Assembly: GCF_003610695.1 (NCBI RefSeq) | Contig: NZ_RAQH01000001.1 | Coordinates: forward strand, 682,001-746,000 | DNA from: Epilithonimonas arachidiradicis | Lineage (GTDB): Bacteria > Bacteroidota > Bacteroidia > Flavobacteriales > Weeksellaceae | Direction of reading: 5' to 3' | DNA: 64,000 nucleotides | Part shown: positions 29,428-38,248 of the stretch, one piece after another | Position numbering within the stretch: position 1 is the first letter of the stretch | How the letters are laid out: each line of letters begins with the position of its first letter | The notes under the pieces: model-generated | Told to the model about the DNA's origin: nothing | What the model saw: only the letters and a program-made list of their open reading frames with translations | Database searches by the model: none | Made by a program: the position numbers and the translations under genes

Positions 29428-30100
29428 ATTATTATTTTTAATTAGTGTTTTTTGTTTTCAGTTATTTTACCTTCAGATGGTTACATTGAATAAGGTTGAA
29501 AAAACAAATGATAACAAAGACAAGTTTTTTTACAAAATAACGGAACCGTCGAAATCTGAATTCCTGGGTGAAATTCTTGTGAACGGATTTTCGAATGACG
29601 ATGTAGCCATTTTCGGTGATATTTATAAAAAGGCAAAACAGGTTGGAGCCAATTCATTTTCATTAAAACCGATTGAAAATGTGGATGGGACTTTTCAAAG
29701 CTTCAATCCGGCTTATTATATTTTGAATCTTTATTATACTCAGCCGGATAATATTACTGATGAACAAAATGTCGTTTATCTGGTTTCGGCATCAGAAAAA
29801 AATCAGAAAATCAATATTAATAACCAAACCACCGAGATAAAACCAAGAAGCTTTCTGAGATTGGAACTGATTGATAATGAAGTTTTGACAGTTTCTACAA
29901 GAAAATTATTAGGTTCAGCGGTAAAATTGTCAGGAAAAAAAGATCAGCCGTCTTTGTACTTTTCTTTGACAGATTTCAAAATTCGTAGTAACGACAGTAT
30001 TTACGGAGGAATCAACTTAAAATCAGGCGATATCACAGGATTAGAGAAATCGTTTGGTATGTTTTTGACTACAATATATTCTGAACAGAAAAAGGATTAA
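29420..30100 (+). CDS. Hypothetical secreted protein
   Basis: It has 226 residues with a signal peptide (MRKLLFLISVFCFQLFYLQM). The rest is soluble and beta-rich with no motif that I recognise. It overlaps rfbD by 8 bp and so is probably co-expressed with it. It is likely periplasmic or surface-exposed; the function is unknown. Confidence 0.75.
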   Translation: MRKLLFLISVFCFQLFYLQMVTLNKVEKTNDNKDKFFYKITEPSKSEFLGEILVNGFSNDDVAIFGDIYKKAKQVGANSFSLKPIENVDGTFQSFNPAYYILNLYYTQPDNITDEQNVVYLVSASEKNQKININNQTTEIKPRSFLRLELIDNEVLTVSTRKLLGSAVKLSGKKDQPSLYFSLTDFKIRSNDSIYGGINLKSGDITGLEKSFGMFLTTIYSEQKKD

Positions 30101-30262
30101 TGTTAATAAGTTATAATGCTTATATGACTTATTTTCAGAATAAAATTGATTAACTTTATACAAGAAGATTTAAGAACCCGGCTAATTGTAATTCATTTAC
30201 AGACCTCACTTGGAATTATTTCTAACTGAGCGGAGCTAAATCTCAAATCTAAATCACACATA

Positions 30263-31633
30263 TTGGAAGAATTTTTTGAAAACGAACTTGCAAAAAAGTT
30301 CGAAGAAATGATAGAGAATAATGAAGAGTTATACTTCGACACAGAAGAATATGTTGATATCATTATTTATTACTTGGAGTTGGGAGATTTCAGCTACGCA
30401 GAACTTGCTGTGAATCATGCCCTGAAAATTCATCCGAACTCTCTGGAGATCAAAACCAAACAACTGGAAGTTTTCTTGGAATTGGAACGTTATGCGAAAG
30501 CAAAAGAACTGATTGATGAGTTACACCAGTCGTCTTTGGAAGACACAGACTTTTTAGTTTGTTGTGCTAAATACTATTCTAACCTTGGAAATCCGAAAAA
30601 ATCTATAGAGTACTGTTTGAAAGCCTTGGAACTGGAAGAGGAAGAAAACTTCCTTCACAATTTCATCGCCGACGAATATGTCAATCTGGATGATCCTTTC
30701 AACGCGCTTAAACATTACACATCTGCTCTGGAGCACGATCCTTATGATGATTATTCTTTGGAGAATGTAATGCTATGTTACAGCAAACTGAATCGTCCAC
30801 AAGAAGCTTTAGATTTCTTGAATCAATATCTTGACAGGTTTCCATTTTCCGAAACCGCTTGGTACGAATATGGGCAGTTTTTCTTTAATAAGAAAAATTA
30901 TGAAGAAGCTATCAGAGGATTTGATTATCTATTAGCGATTAATTCTGGTGCAGTTGGTGTTTATGCGAACAAAGCATCCTGCTATGAAGCGATGAGCGAG
31001 TGGGACAAAGCGATTGAAGTTTACGAAGAGATGCTGGAGTTGGAATATACCAAAGCATTTACCTTCTACAAAATAGGCTTATGTTATAAAGAAGCTAAGA
31101 AATTGGTTCCGGCTTTAACCTCTTTCCAAAAATCATTGAGAGAAGATCCTCAGTTTTATTTGGCAATGATGGAGCAATCTCAGATCTATGAGGAAATGGG
31201 GAACCCTAAGGAAGCGCTTTATTTCGCACAAGAAGCAGTCGCTTTGAATGAGGGTAACCTGGAATATCAAAAACGTTTAGCCTTTCTTTATATCACTTGT
31301 GGAGAATACGAGGAGAGTTTAACTTGTTTGAAAAAATTAGTAGAAACAGAACCAAGTAGATTCTATAATTGGTATGCTTATTCAGAAGTTTTGATGCTGA
31401 TAGGAGAGTATGAGGAGGCGATTACAGTTTTGGAAAAAGCGTTGCAGACGCATCAACGAGCAGAATTGTATTATCAGTTGAGTAACTGCTATTTCAATCT
31501 GAAAAATGATTCGGAGGGAATCCAAAAACTGGAAAAAGCTTTGGAACTAGATCCGTCGCTCAGCAAGGATATGCAGCAGAAATATCCGTTCATCAAAGAA
31601 CAGGTCAAAAAAATAAAGACCAAAAAGAAATAA
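30263..31633 (+). CDS. Tetratricopeptide-repeat protein
   Basis: It has 456 residues with about ten TPR units along its length (for example AWYEYGQFFFNKKNYEEAI and AFTFYKIGLCYKEAKKL). It has no signal peptide and is acidic, so it is probably a cytoplasmic scaffold. The frame starts with TTG at 30263; the next ATG is 16 codons in and would remove EEFFENELAKKFEEM, which appears to be part of the conserved N-terminus, so the TTG is preferred. It ends at a terminator. Confidence 0.85.
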   Translation: MEEFFENELAKKFEEMIENNEELYFDTEEYVDIIIYYLELGDFSYAELAVNHALKIHPNSLEIKTKQLEVFLELERYAKAKELIDELHQSSLEDTDFLVCCAKYYSNLGNPKKSIEYCLKALELEEEENFLHNFIADEYVNLDDPFNALKHYTSALEHDPYDDYSLENVMLCYSKLNRPQEALDFLNQYLDRFPFSETAWYEYGQFFFNKKNYEEAIRGFDYLLAINSGAVGVYANKASCYEAMSEWDKAIEVYEEMLELEYTKAFTFYKIGLCYKEAKKLVPALTSFQKSLREDPQFYLAMMEQSQIYEEMGNPKEALYFAQEAVALNEGNLEYQKRLAFLYITCGEYEESLTCLKKLVETEPSRFYNWYAYSEVLMLIGEYEEAITVLEKALQTHQRAELYYQLSNCYFNLKNDSEGIQKLEKALELDPSLSKDMQQKYPFIKEQVKKIKTKKK

Positions 31634-31636
31634 ACG

Positions 31637-31668
31637 AAAGCTCAGAGTCATCTGAGCTTTTTAATTTT
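31637..31668 (+). terminator. Terminator after the TPR gene
   Basis: AAAGCTCAG-agtcat-CTGAGCTTT at 31637-31660, then TTAATTTTT. Confidence 0.85.
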
Positions 31669-31669
31669 T

Positions 31670-31770
31670 AGGAGCCGGGAACCTGCTTTCCACTATATCT
31701 TTTGCTCTTCGTTCCTCATCACAAAAGGATGCCGTTGCAATCAGGGCTATGGGTTTTGTAATCCAATCAA
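31670..31770. repeat. Candidate dispersed Flavobacteriia intergenic repeat
   Basis: The stretch ggagccgggaacctgctttc...atatctttt, a variable hairpin region, then aaaaggatgccgttgcaatc resembles a structured intergenic repeat that I recall from many Flavobacteriia genomes (TATATCTTTT, stem, AAAAGGATGCCG). Only one copy is in the window, so this is recognition from memory. Confidence 0.35.
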
Positions 31771-31799
31771 CATTAAACCAAAACTACAATATTATCATT

Positions 31800-31840
31800 C
31801 CGCAGGACACAAACTAATCCTTTATCTATTTCTTAGCTGA
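31800..31840. repeat. Short dispersed repeat, copy 2
   Basis: CCGCAGGACAC, 21 nt, CTTAGCTGA. It is the partner of 10331-10372. A ctttgcg-rich stretch follows, up to the end of the EamA gene. Confidence 0.45.
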
Positions 31841-31917
31841 GTTTTACGCCTTTGCGAACCTTAAAGATATTTTCAATAAGTTCAATAAAATCTTTGCGCG
31901 CTTCGCGTTCAAAAAAA

Positions 31918-32799
31918 TTATGCAGCCTTTGGCTTACTTCTCAAAAATATCAATCCAGCTAAAATAATTAATGCGCCGATAGACTGCATTGTTGTCAAAG
32001 TTTCACCGTCCAAAATTCCCCAAATAATCGCAACAATTGGCATTAGCAAAGTCACAGTTGATGCAAATAGCGGTGTAGAAATACTCAGTAATTTATAATT
32101 CATCATCATTGCCAAGCCGGTTCCAAAGATGGATAACATCGCTACAAAACCAAGTCCTTCAAACGTACTTTGATTAAATTCTAAATCCTGGAAAAATCCG
32201 GAAAATACCAATGCAATTAAAGACGGTAAAGACAAAACAAAAGAAAAAATAAAGGCTGACATCAGAATCGGCGGAACTTCCTGTAGTTTCGATTTTATCG
32301 TCGTGGTGCTGATCGCATACATTAGGACGGCTAAAACTAATAATAGAATGGGATAGATTTTAATTTCACCGCTTTCGCCACTTCCCAAAGCCAAAATACA
32401 AGCGCCAATAAAACTGATTAAAACGCCGATTATTTGTCTTTTGGTAGTAGAGAATTTCCATACCAAAGATCCAACTATAATCACGAATATTGGCATCATA
32501 GAATTAATAATTCCTGCAATGCTGCTGCTGATCTCAGTTTCTGCTAATGGAAACAGAAACATAGGAATAAAGCTTCCGCTCAAAGCAGCTAAAATCAACC
32601 ATTTGGTGTGTTGCTTCGGAAATTGTTTGATTTTAGTAATGGCATAAGGCATTAATACAATTCCGGATATGAGAACACGTAACGCACCAACTTCATAAGG
32701 ATTGAAATGTTCCAGAGATTTTTTTATCAATATGAAGGATGATCCCCAAATCACAGATAATACGATGAGAAGAATCCATTTAAGTTTTTCGGTATTCAA
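31918..32799 (-). CDS. EamA/DMT-family transporter
   Basis: It has 293 residues with ten predicted helices arranged as two EamA repeats (first WILLIVLSVIWGSSFILIKK, second PILLLVLAVLMYAISTTT). It is an inner-membrane metabolite exporter of unknown substrate. The start is TTG at 32799, in a TTGA overlap with the stop of aat. The next in-frame ATG would remove the first helix and its conserved WGSSFI motif, so the TTG is real. It is translationally coupled to aat. Confidence 0.9.
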   Translation of the reverse strand: MNTEKLKWILLIVLSVIWGSSFILIKKSLEHFNPYEVGALRVLISGIVLMPYAITKIKQFPKQHTKWLILAALSGSFIPMFLFPLAETEISSSIAGIINSMMPIFVIIVGSLVWKFSTTKRQIIGVLISFIGACILALGSGESGEIKIYPILLLVLAVLMYAISTTTIKSKLQEVPPILMSAFIFSFVLSLPSLIALVFSGFFQDLEFNQSTFEGLGFVAMLSIFGTGLAMMMNYKLLSISTPLFASTVTLLMPIVAIIWGILDGETLTTMQSIGALIILAGLIFLRSKPKAA

Positions 32800-33443
32800 G
32801 GCTTTTGTTGTTTTAAGATATTTAAATAATCAATTTTTGGAATCATCTTGCCCCCCAGACTTTCCAGGTGCTCAGAGTAGATCTGGCAATCAATCAATTC
32901 CCATACATTTTTATATTTTGTAGTAAAGTAGATAAAGCCGGCTTTGGAGGCATTGGAAACTTTGGAAAACATACTTTCGCCGCAGAAAACATTCCCAACC
33001 TGAACACCATAAAAGCCACCAACCAATTCGCTGTTTTGCCAGACTTCAAAACTTTTAGCTTTTCCATAATGGTGTAGTTTTATAAAGGATTTGATGAGCT
33101 GTTCATTAATCCATGTCCCGTCTTGTCCTTTCCTTTCCAATGTTTTGCAGTTTCTCATCACTTCTTCGAAGCATTGGTTTTCGGTAAATTCAAAAACCTC
33201 ATCTCGCAGAATTTTCCTCATCGATTTTGAAACCTTAATTTCATTTGGGAAAAGAACAAATCTCGGATCCGGACACCACCAGAGTATTTCTTCGCCTTCA
33301 TTATACCAGGGAAATAATCCTAATTGATAAGCAAACCAAAGCCGTTCTGGTTTCAGATCACCGCCAATGGCAATTAATCCGTCTTCAGAATCATAGAATT
33401 CCGGATCGGGAAAAGAAATGTCTTCAGAATCTAGCCTGATCAT
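32796..33443 (-). CDS. aat: Leucyl/phenylalanyl-tRNA--protein transferase
   Basis: It has 215 residues. It adds Leu or Phe to proteins with N-terminal Arg or Lys, marking them for the ClpS/ClpAP N-end rule pathway. FPDPEFYDSEDGLIAIGGDL at the start, GLFPWYNEGEEILWWCPDPR and GGFYGVQVGNVFCGESMFS are the characteristic conserved blocks. It overlaps the EamA gene by 4 bp. Confidence 0.95.
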   Translation of the reverse strand: MIRLDSEDISFPDPEFYDSEDGLIAIGGDLKPERLWFAYQLGLFPWYNEGEEILWWCPDPRFVLFPNEIKVSKSMRKILRDEVFEFTENQCFEEVMRNCKTLERKGQDGTWINEQLIKSFIKLHHYGKAKSFEVWQNSELVGGFYGVQVGNVFCGESMFSKVSNASKAGFIYFTTKYKNVWELIDCQIYSEHLESLGGKMIPKIDYLNILKQQKP

Positions 33444-33523
33444 TGTATTAACTATTGATTACAAAAATAATCCCCGCACTTTAATAGAATGCAGGGACTT
33501 ATGTGATAATTTTTTATTGTCGA

Positions 33524-33904
33524 TTAGAAAGGTAAATCATCATCTTCATCCTCAGAAAAAACATTTTTGTTTTCTGTTGCAGGCGAATTCTGAGAAGGCG
33601 TAGCTTCGGTTGGCTCGTTGAAATCGGATGAACCATCTTTTTCCATTCTCCATCCCAGGATAGAATTGAAATACTTCACTTCTCCTTGCGGGCTTGTCCA
33701 CTCTCTACCTCGGATGTTGATATAAACTTTTACTTTGTCACCAACTTTATATTGATTTAAAAGGTCAACTTTTTCTGATAAAAATTCGATATTAATAGGT
33801 TGTGGATACTGCTCTTCTGTTAAAAGAACCAATTCTTTCTTTTGAAATCCACTTGCAAAAGTTTGTAAATCAGAAATTTTCTTAATTGTTCCTGTTAATT
33901 CCAT
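33524..33904 (-). CDS. DUF3127 protein with SSB-like acidic tail
   Basis: It has 126 residues. Residues 1-90 match DUF3127 of Bacteroidetes, a predicted OB-fold (MELTGTIKKISDLQTFASGF, VYINIRGREW, YFNSILGWRMEKDG). A flexible Pro/Ser/Asn linker leads to the terminal EDEDDDLPF. That end resembles the C-terminal tip of single-strand DNA-binding protein (DDDIPF), through which SSB binds repair and replication partners. A DNA-linked role is therefore inferred but not established. Confidence 0.88.
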   Translation of the reverse strand: MELTGTIKKISDLQTFASGFQKKELVLLTEEQYPQPINIEFLSEKVDLLNQYKVGDKVKVYINIRGREWTSPQGEVKYFNSILGWRMEKDGSSDFNEPTEATPSQNSPATENKNVFSEDEDDDLPF

Positions 33905-34001
33905 ATGTTGAAAAATGTTTTAAGTCTGTAAAGGTAATAAAAGTATTAATGTTATTCAAAAATCCGACGATGAAAAAACTTTAAAAAAATGTTGTTTTTA
34001 T

Positions 34002-34033
34002 TTTGGAGAGAATACAAAAGAGTTATATATTTG
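34002..34033 (+). promoter_or_regulatory. Promoter of the tRNA cluster
   Basis: TTTG at 34002-34005 and TATATTTG at 34026-34033 are separated by 20 nt. The first tRNA begins about 38 nt further on. Confidence 0.6.
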
Positions 34034-34071
34034 CACTCACCAAAACGAAAGAAAAGAAGTTCTTCAATAAT

Positions 34072-34153
34072 GCGGATGTGGTGTAATTGGTAGCCACGCC
34101 AGACTTAGGATCTGGTGCCGTGAGGCGTGGGGGTTCGAGTCCCTTCATCCGCA
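34072..34153 (+). tRNA. tRNA-Leu (anticodon TAG)
   Basis: The acceptor stem gcggatg pairs with catccgc. The anticodon stem ccaga/tctgg encloses cttagga, giving TAG. The variable arm is long, as in class II tRNAs, and the T loop is ttcgagt. CCA is not encoded. Confidence 0.93.
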
Positions 34154-34192
34154 CAACGAAAAAATTTCTAAGTAATTAGGAATTTTTTTTAT

Positions 34193-34265
34193 GCGAAAAT
34201 AGCTCAGCTGGTAGAGCACAACCTTGCCAAGGTTGGGGTCGCGGGTTCGAATCCCGTTTTTCGCT
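34193..34265 (+). tRNA. tRNA-Gly (anticodon GCC)
   Basis: The acceptor stem gcgaaaa pairs with ttttcgc. The anticodon stem caacc/ggttg encloses ttgccaa, giving GCC. The D loop agctcagctggtagagc and T loop ttcgaat are normal. CCA is not encoded. Confidence 0.94.
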
Positions 34266-34278
34266 CAAGTTCTACTTT

Positions 34279-34362
34279 GCCCTGGTGGTGGAATTGGTAG
34301 ACACGCAGGACTTAAAATCCTGTGTCCGCAAGGACGTACGGGTTCAAGTCCCGTCTGGGGTA
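34279..34362 (+). tRNA. tRNA-Leu (anticodon TAA)
   Basis: The acceptor stem gccctgg pairs with ctggggt, including wobble pairs. The anticodon stem cagga/tcctg encloses cttaaaa, giving TAA. The variable arm is long (tgtccgcaaggacg) and the T loop is ttcaagt. CCA is not encoded. Confidence 0.93.
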
Positions 34363-34365
34363 CTT

Positions 34366-34406
34366 AAAAACTCTCTGTCAACAATAGTAACAGAGAGTTT
34401 TTATTT
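34366..34406 (+). terminator. Terminator of the tRNA cluster
   Basis: The 11-bp arms AAAACTCTCTGT and ACAGAGAGTTTT flank a short loop and are followed by TTATTTT. Confidence 0.85.
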
Positions 34407-34738
34407 TAAGGATGGCTAAAGATGAATACTGTTATTAACCATTACTATCAGTGGTAGGGCTCAGGCTTGCATAGAATAGTAAGCGTTTATTGATCCTGTC
34501 CTAAATAAGAGGTTGCATCATTCCCATCCGGATCTACGAACAATACCGTTTGTTAAAAGCATAGTTTTACGGAGAGTGTTTGTGTTTCTCAAATGAAGCA
34601 TTGACAACACGTCATCTTGCAATGTCTTACATATAGATCCTCGACCATAATTATACATCGCAATTTCTTGCAACTCTTTAATATTGTACATGTAATTCCT
34701 GTAAGTTGCTGATAGATGATTTCAGTTTATCTATAGAT
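34407..34738. other. Non-coding stretch between tRNAs and SnoaL-like gene
   Basis: No gene is supported. A 57-codon minus-strand frame (34518-34691, MYNIKELQEIAMYNYGRG...) is open but has no recognisable family and no promoter; it may be a remnant. Otherwise I see nothing. Confidence 0.5.
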
Positions 34739-35194
34739 TTAATGGGCTTGCCCGATGTCCAAACGGTCGAATTTGCCATCAGAATTCTGATGAAATTTGA
34801 AGAAAACCTTGAAAGTTCCCCATTTTCCAGCCTTGAAATTTCCGGTAATATCTTTTCCATCATTTTCTACAGAGTCTATCGTCAGAAACTTCTCTTCGCC
34901 ACACGCTTCCTTTACAAATCCCTGAAAACTTCTCGGGCTGCCATCATCCGTCATTGTGGGATTGGCTGTAAAATAAGATAAGAAAGTTTTGCTGTCGCCG
35001 TTTTGCCAAGCTGTCATTGCAGCATTGACTGTCGGGTTGGTGATTTTTGATAATTCCATAGTTTGTTGTGTTTTTTTAAGGGTTAAATGTTTAGTTTCAG
35101 ATATATTCTGTGTTTTTTCTGTCTTAGTCTGTGCGCAGGCCGTTACAGAACACAGCACCAATGCTGAAAGGTTTGCAAATAATATTTTTCTCAT
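34739..35194 (-). CDS. Small lipoprotein with SnoaL/NTF2-like domain
   Basis: It has 151 residues from MRKILFANLSALVLCSVTAC; the Cys20 lipobox (CSVTAC) makes it a likely lipoprotein. Residues about 50-150 (VNAAMTAWQNGDSKTFLSYF, KWGTFKVFFKFHQNSDGKFD) form the alpha+beta cone of SnoaL/NTF2-like proteins. The molecular function is unknown. It begins a row of minus-strand genes downstream of a DoxX-like gene. Upstream ATGs at 35197 and 35215 are possible starts but do not improve the signal peptide. Confidence 0.75.
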   Translation of the reverse strand: MRKILFANLSALVLCSVTACAQTKTEKTQNISETKHLTLKKTQQTMELSKITNPTVNAAMTAWQNGDSKTFLSYFTANPTMTDDGSPRSFQGFVKEACGEEKFLTIDSVENDGKDITGNFKAGKWGTFKVFFKFHQNSDGKFDRLDIGQAH

Positions 35195-35218
35195 CATTTG
35201 TGTTTTTAGAATCATTAA

Positions 35219-35569
35219 TTAAGCACTCTTTAAAGGATGCTGAAGATAGATAATCAACAGATTAAGCAACAGAAATGGAAGCTCAACCATTACACCTTTG
35301 AAGTCTTTATCTAATAAATGAAAACAGATAATCAGCAAAATTCCCGCTGCCATCAGAAAATTTCCCCAGACAAAAGTTTTTGGAAAAAGAATTAATACTG
35401 CTGCAAGAATAGTAACAGCTCCGTTAATCATCAGTCCGGTTTTTCCAAAACCCCATTTTCCGAACATCTCCATCATTTCAGGCTTTCCGGAAAACATAGC
35501 ATATCCTTGTTTGAAGCCCATAAAAACGGCAACCAGAATCAGAATTCCATTTATAATTTTAAGTATCAT
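35219..35569 (-). CDS. DoxX-like membrane protein
   Basis: It has 116 residues and four hydrophobic segments. MFGKWGFGKTGLMINGAVTI is the usual DoxX-like loop followed by a helix. Such small inner-membrane proteins occur near redox and stress genes. Its role is unknown. It follows the methyltransferase gene closely on the same strand. Confidence 0.8.
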   Translation of the reverse strand: MILKIINGILILVAVFMGFKQGYAMFSGKPEMMEMFGKWGFGKTGLMINGAVTILAAVLILFPKTFVWGNFLMAAGILLIICFHLLDKDFKGVMVELPFLLLNLLIIYLQHPLKSA

Positions 35570-35583
35570 CGTAATTAATTTTT

Positions 35584-36099
35584 TTAAGTTTTAGTAATGA
35601 AAGCCGAATACATTGTTCCGCCAAAAACAGACTTTCTTTCGCCTATTTTTTCAATTTTTGAATAACCAAATTGACTGAATAACAACTTCAACTGAACAAA
35701 AGGAATTGGATACGGCTCCCACTGGTTCGGAACCGAATGATCATATTCTACAATAATCCATTTTCCGTTTTCTTGCTCAAAATACATTTCAAATTTTTGA
35801 ATTAATCTTGCTTTATCTTTTACAAAATGCAAGGCATTGGCTAAAAGAACCCCATCCAGAGAAGAAATATTCAAATCATCATTTTCAAAATCAGCTTGTA
35901 TGAAATCAATCTTTGCCTGGTCATATCGTCCTGAAAATTTTTGTCGGATTCTGTCAACAGCAAATATTTTACTCTCCCTTGATAATTTTTCGGCTAAAGC
36001 ATAAGTAAAGATTCCGCTTCCACAACCTAAGTCTGCCCATATTTCAGGCTGGATTGAGGTTAATTCTGGTAGCAATAATTTAGCTTCGCTGATCTCCAT
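35584..36099 (-). CDS. SAM-dependent methyltransferase
   Basis: It has 171 residues from MEISEAKLLLPEL. Motif I is clear (WADLGCGSGIFTYALAEKL), followed by an acidic strand end (KIFAVDRIRQK) and LDGVLLANALHFVKDK. This is a class I methyltransferase fold of ordinary small size. The substrate is unknown. A start at 36138 would add 13 residues that do not look conserved. It is close to the SDR gene on the same strand. Confidence 0.8.
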   Translation of the reverse strand: MEISEAKLLLPELTSIQPEIWADLGCGSGIFTYALAEKLSRESKIFAVDRIRQKFSGRYDQAKIDFIQADFENDDLNISSLDGVLLANALHFVKDKARLIQKFEMYFEQENGKWIIVEYDHSVPNQWEPYPIPFVQLKLLFSQFGYSKIEKIGERKSVFGGTMYSAFITKT

Positions 36100-36164
36100 A
36101 AAATAAAAATTGGGAATTGAAGCTTTTCCAATTCCCAACTTTGAAAGAGCTTATGAATACTCTA

Positions 36165-36920
36165 TTACCTCGTCGTGTATCCGCCGTTAGCGAAAATAGT
36201 CTGACCAGTGATCCACCATCCGTCAGTCACTAAAAACTCTACCAATGGAGCAATATCTTTGATGTCGGTAAGACCACCTAATGCAGAAGCAGACTTGTGA
36301 TAAGCCACGGCATCGTCAGCTTCCTGGCCATAGAAAAACGGCGTATCCATTGGTCCGGGCGCAACTGCTGTTACAGAAATACCTCTCGCCCCGAATTCTT
36401 TAGAAGCTGCTCTTGTGAAATGCTCAACAGGCGCTTTCATTCCCGCATAAGTCGAGTAAAGCCCTGTGTAAGCCGCAAGAAGAGACGTTACAATTGTGCA
36501 AATTTTCCCGTGGTCAGCTACTTTTTTACCGGCTTCCTGCAAGAAGAAATAGGCAACCTTCGAGTTGATATCAGACATTGTATCGTATTCTTTCTCTGTA
36601 GTTTCTGTAAAAGGCTTTTTCAATACCATCCCAACCGTATTGATGGCGATATCAATAGTTCCGAACTTGCTGATGGTTTCATCAAAGAATTTAGTAATGT
36701 TTTCAACTTTCGTAAGGTCAGCCTGAAACAAAAATGCTTCTGCACCCAGAGCCTGAACATCAGCCAAAGTTTTTTCACTTTCTGCTCTCGAGCTCTCACT
36801 GTTGTAATGAATCGCTAATTTTGCACCTTTTGCAGCAAAATCTCTGCTTAATAATCCGCCAAGGTTTTTACCTCCTCCGGCAATAAGGATCACTTTCCCT
36901 TTCACATCGTGTTTTGACAT
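36165..36920 (-). CDS. Short-chain dehydrogenase/reductase
   Basis: It has 251 residues. The nucleotide motif is VILIAGGGKNLGG, NTVGM occupies the NNAG position, and the active-site YAGMKAP gives YxxxK. VTAVAPGPMDTPFF is the usual PG motif. It is an NAD(P)H-dependent oxidoreductase of unknown substrate, cytoplasmic, and the most upstream gene of the minus-strand set. Confidence 0.92.
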   Translation of the reverse strand: MSKHDVKGKVILIAGGGKNLGGLLSRDFAAKGAKLAIHYNSESSRAESEKTLADVQALGAEAFLFQADLTKVENITKFFDETISKFGTIDIAINTVGMVLKKPFTETTEKEYDTMSDINSKVAYFFLQEAGKKVADHGKICTIVTSLLAAYTGLYSTYAGMKAPVEHFTRAASKEFGARGISVTAVAPGPMDTPFFYGQEADDAVAYHKSASALGGLTDIKDIAPLVEFLVTDGWWITGQTIFANGGYTTR

Positions 36921-37173
36921 ATTTGTATTTTTTTAATTATTCTATACAAATATGTCAATTTGCAGACATTAATCAGCTATAAGCAATTAATTCCTACGAA
37001 GGATTACAGAATTTATTCTATCAAAAAGGCTATTCAATTATTTGATTAATAGAATTTTAGTTGTTTGAATGAAATTTTTTTAGAAAATTTTGATTTAACT
37101 GAATTTAAGCCTTTTTATGTATGGTTCTTAGTTTTCTATTGTGTTGGAAAATGCGAAATGTTAATTATTGTAG

Positions 37174-37407
37174 TTAAAATATCCCAATGTAATAGTCTCT
37201 TAATCGCCCTTCATAAAAATAAAGATGAAGTTTTTTTGAAAAAATCCCGAAACAATATGTCTTCAAAATGTAGGTTCTTTCATTCTCATTTATGATATCC
37301 GCAGGTCTGCCAAGAAATTTTTGAGTCTCGCGATGTGATTTTCCAATCATTTTTTCTTCAAGTATTTTATCGAGCATTTCTGATTTCAATGTATTGCATT
37401 TTATCAT
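37174..37407 (-). CDS. Small hypothetical protein
   Basis: It has 77 residues and is basic. MIGKSHRETQKFLGRPADI followed by YILKTYCFGIFSKKLHLYFYEGRLRDYY has the layout of small Bacteroidetes proteins resembling the SmpA/OmlA fold, without a signal peptide. It may be the C-terminal part of a once longer lipoprotein. It is isolated between non-coding stretches. Confidence 0.5.
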   Translation of the reverse strand: MIKCNTLKSEMLDKILEEKMIGKSHRETQKFLGRPADIINENERTYILKTYCFGIFSKKLHLYFYEGRLRDYYIGIF

Positions 37408-37672
37408 AGCTTTTTTGTTAAAGGTTCCCTGAATGATAATACGATCTCTGTATGTGGAAGCTCATGTCTTTTATAGAAAGTCATTATCAAATGTATGATT
37501 TGATATTTATCTCTACTATATTGCAAGCACGCTAATATTTACCAATAAATGTTCTGTATTATTGTTTGGTCAAGAGTTATTGCTACCCGGTCTTTGTTCT
37601 GTACAAATGGAGTTTTTGATCACTCTGGTAATAGAATAATTCCTTTTAATTTGTAACCATTTATTTTTTAAT

Positions 37673-38185
37673 TTATGGTTTCCAAAAGGACCAAACTGTT
37701 CCGTTGTAGACAGCAAGTTGTTTTTTTACGGTGTCATAAGCCATCATTCCGGGGGCCGGATTAATAATATTAATATGAGGGCTTGCAACTTTTGGTAAAA
37801 TCATGGCCTTATTGCTATCAGAAAGAACCAAAATCCCGGTACTTGTATCAGACGTATTATTACCAATTATTGTTTTAGCAGTGGTCATTTCTGACTTCGA
37901 TTGCTGGATCGAGATGTCGGATTGCCCGGTGGTGTCAATACTCAAATCAAACCAGCTTCCGTTTTTCAGGTATTTCATTTTGTGGTCGGTAACATCGTAG
38001 ATGACTGTTCCGTTCTCTGTAATACCTGTTTTTGTTTCTACATAAGGAATTATTAATCCTTTGTTTTCGGTATCGGCAAATTCCAGCGATACTGAGTTAT
38101 TGGTAACGCTGGTTTTCCCAATGGCTACTTGAGATTTAATAACGATTGTTATAAAAATCAATACTACTCCTAAATTTTTTTTCAT
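37673..38185 (-). CDS. Small secreted protein with two GL..V/GxxxYDT modules
   Basis: It has 170 residues with signal peptide MKKNLGVVLIFITIVIKSQVA. Two related segments follow: NKGLIIPYVE...GTVIYDVTDHKMKYLKNGSWF (around 36-82) and AMILPKVASPH...GMMAYDTVKKQLAVYNGTVWSFW, the C-terminus. It is a clear paralogue of the 172-residue protein at 45158-45676. The same motif also ends the two largest proteins in this locus. It is the last gene downstream of the 1980-residue protein. An ATG at 38218 would place 11 extra residues before the signal peptide, so 38185 is preferred. Confidence 0.8.
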   Translation of the reverse strand: MKKNLGVVLIFITIVIKSQVAIGKTSVTNNSVSLEFADTENKGLIIPYVETKTGITENGTVIYDVTDHKMKYLKNGSWFDLSIDTTGQSDISIQQSKSEMTTAKTIIGNNTSDTSTGILVLSDSNKAMILPKVASPHINIINPAPGMMAYDTVKKQLAVYNGTVWSFWKP

Positions 38186-38248
38186 TGTACTGTTTTTAGA
38201 ATCTGTTATTTTCATCACACTGTTTTTATCATAATTAATTGTGTTTAT

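Noticed and set aside
34518-34691. 57-codon minus-strand open frame MYNIKELQEIAMYN...
   Set aside because: No recognisable domain, promoter or neighbour logic; may be a remnant, not enough to call a gene.
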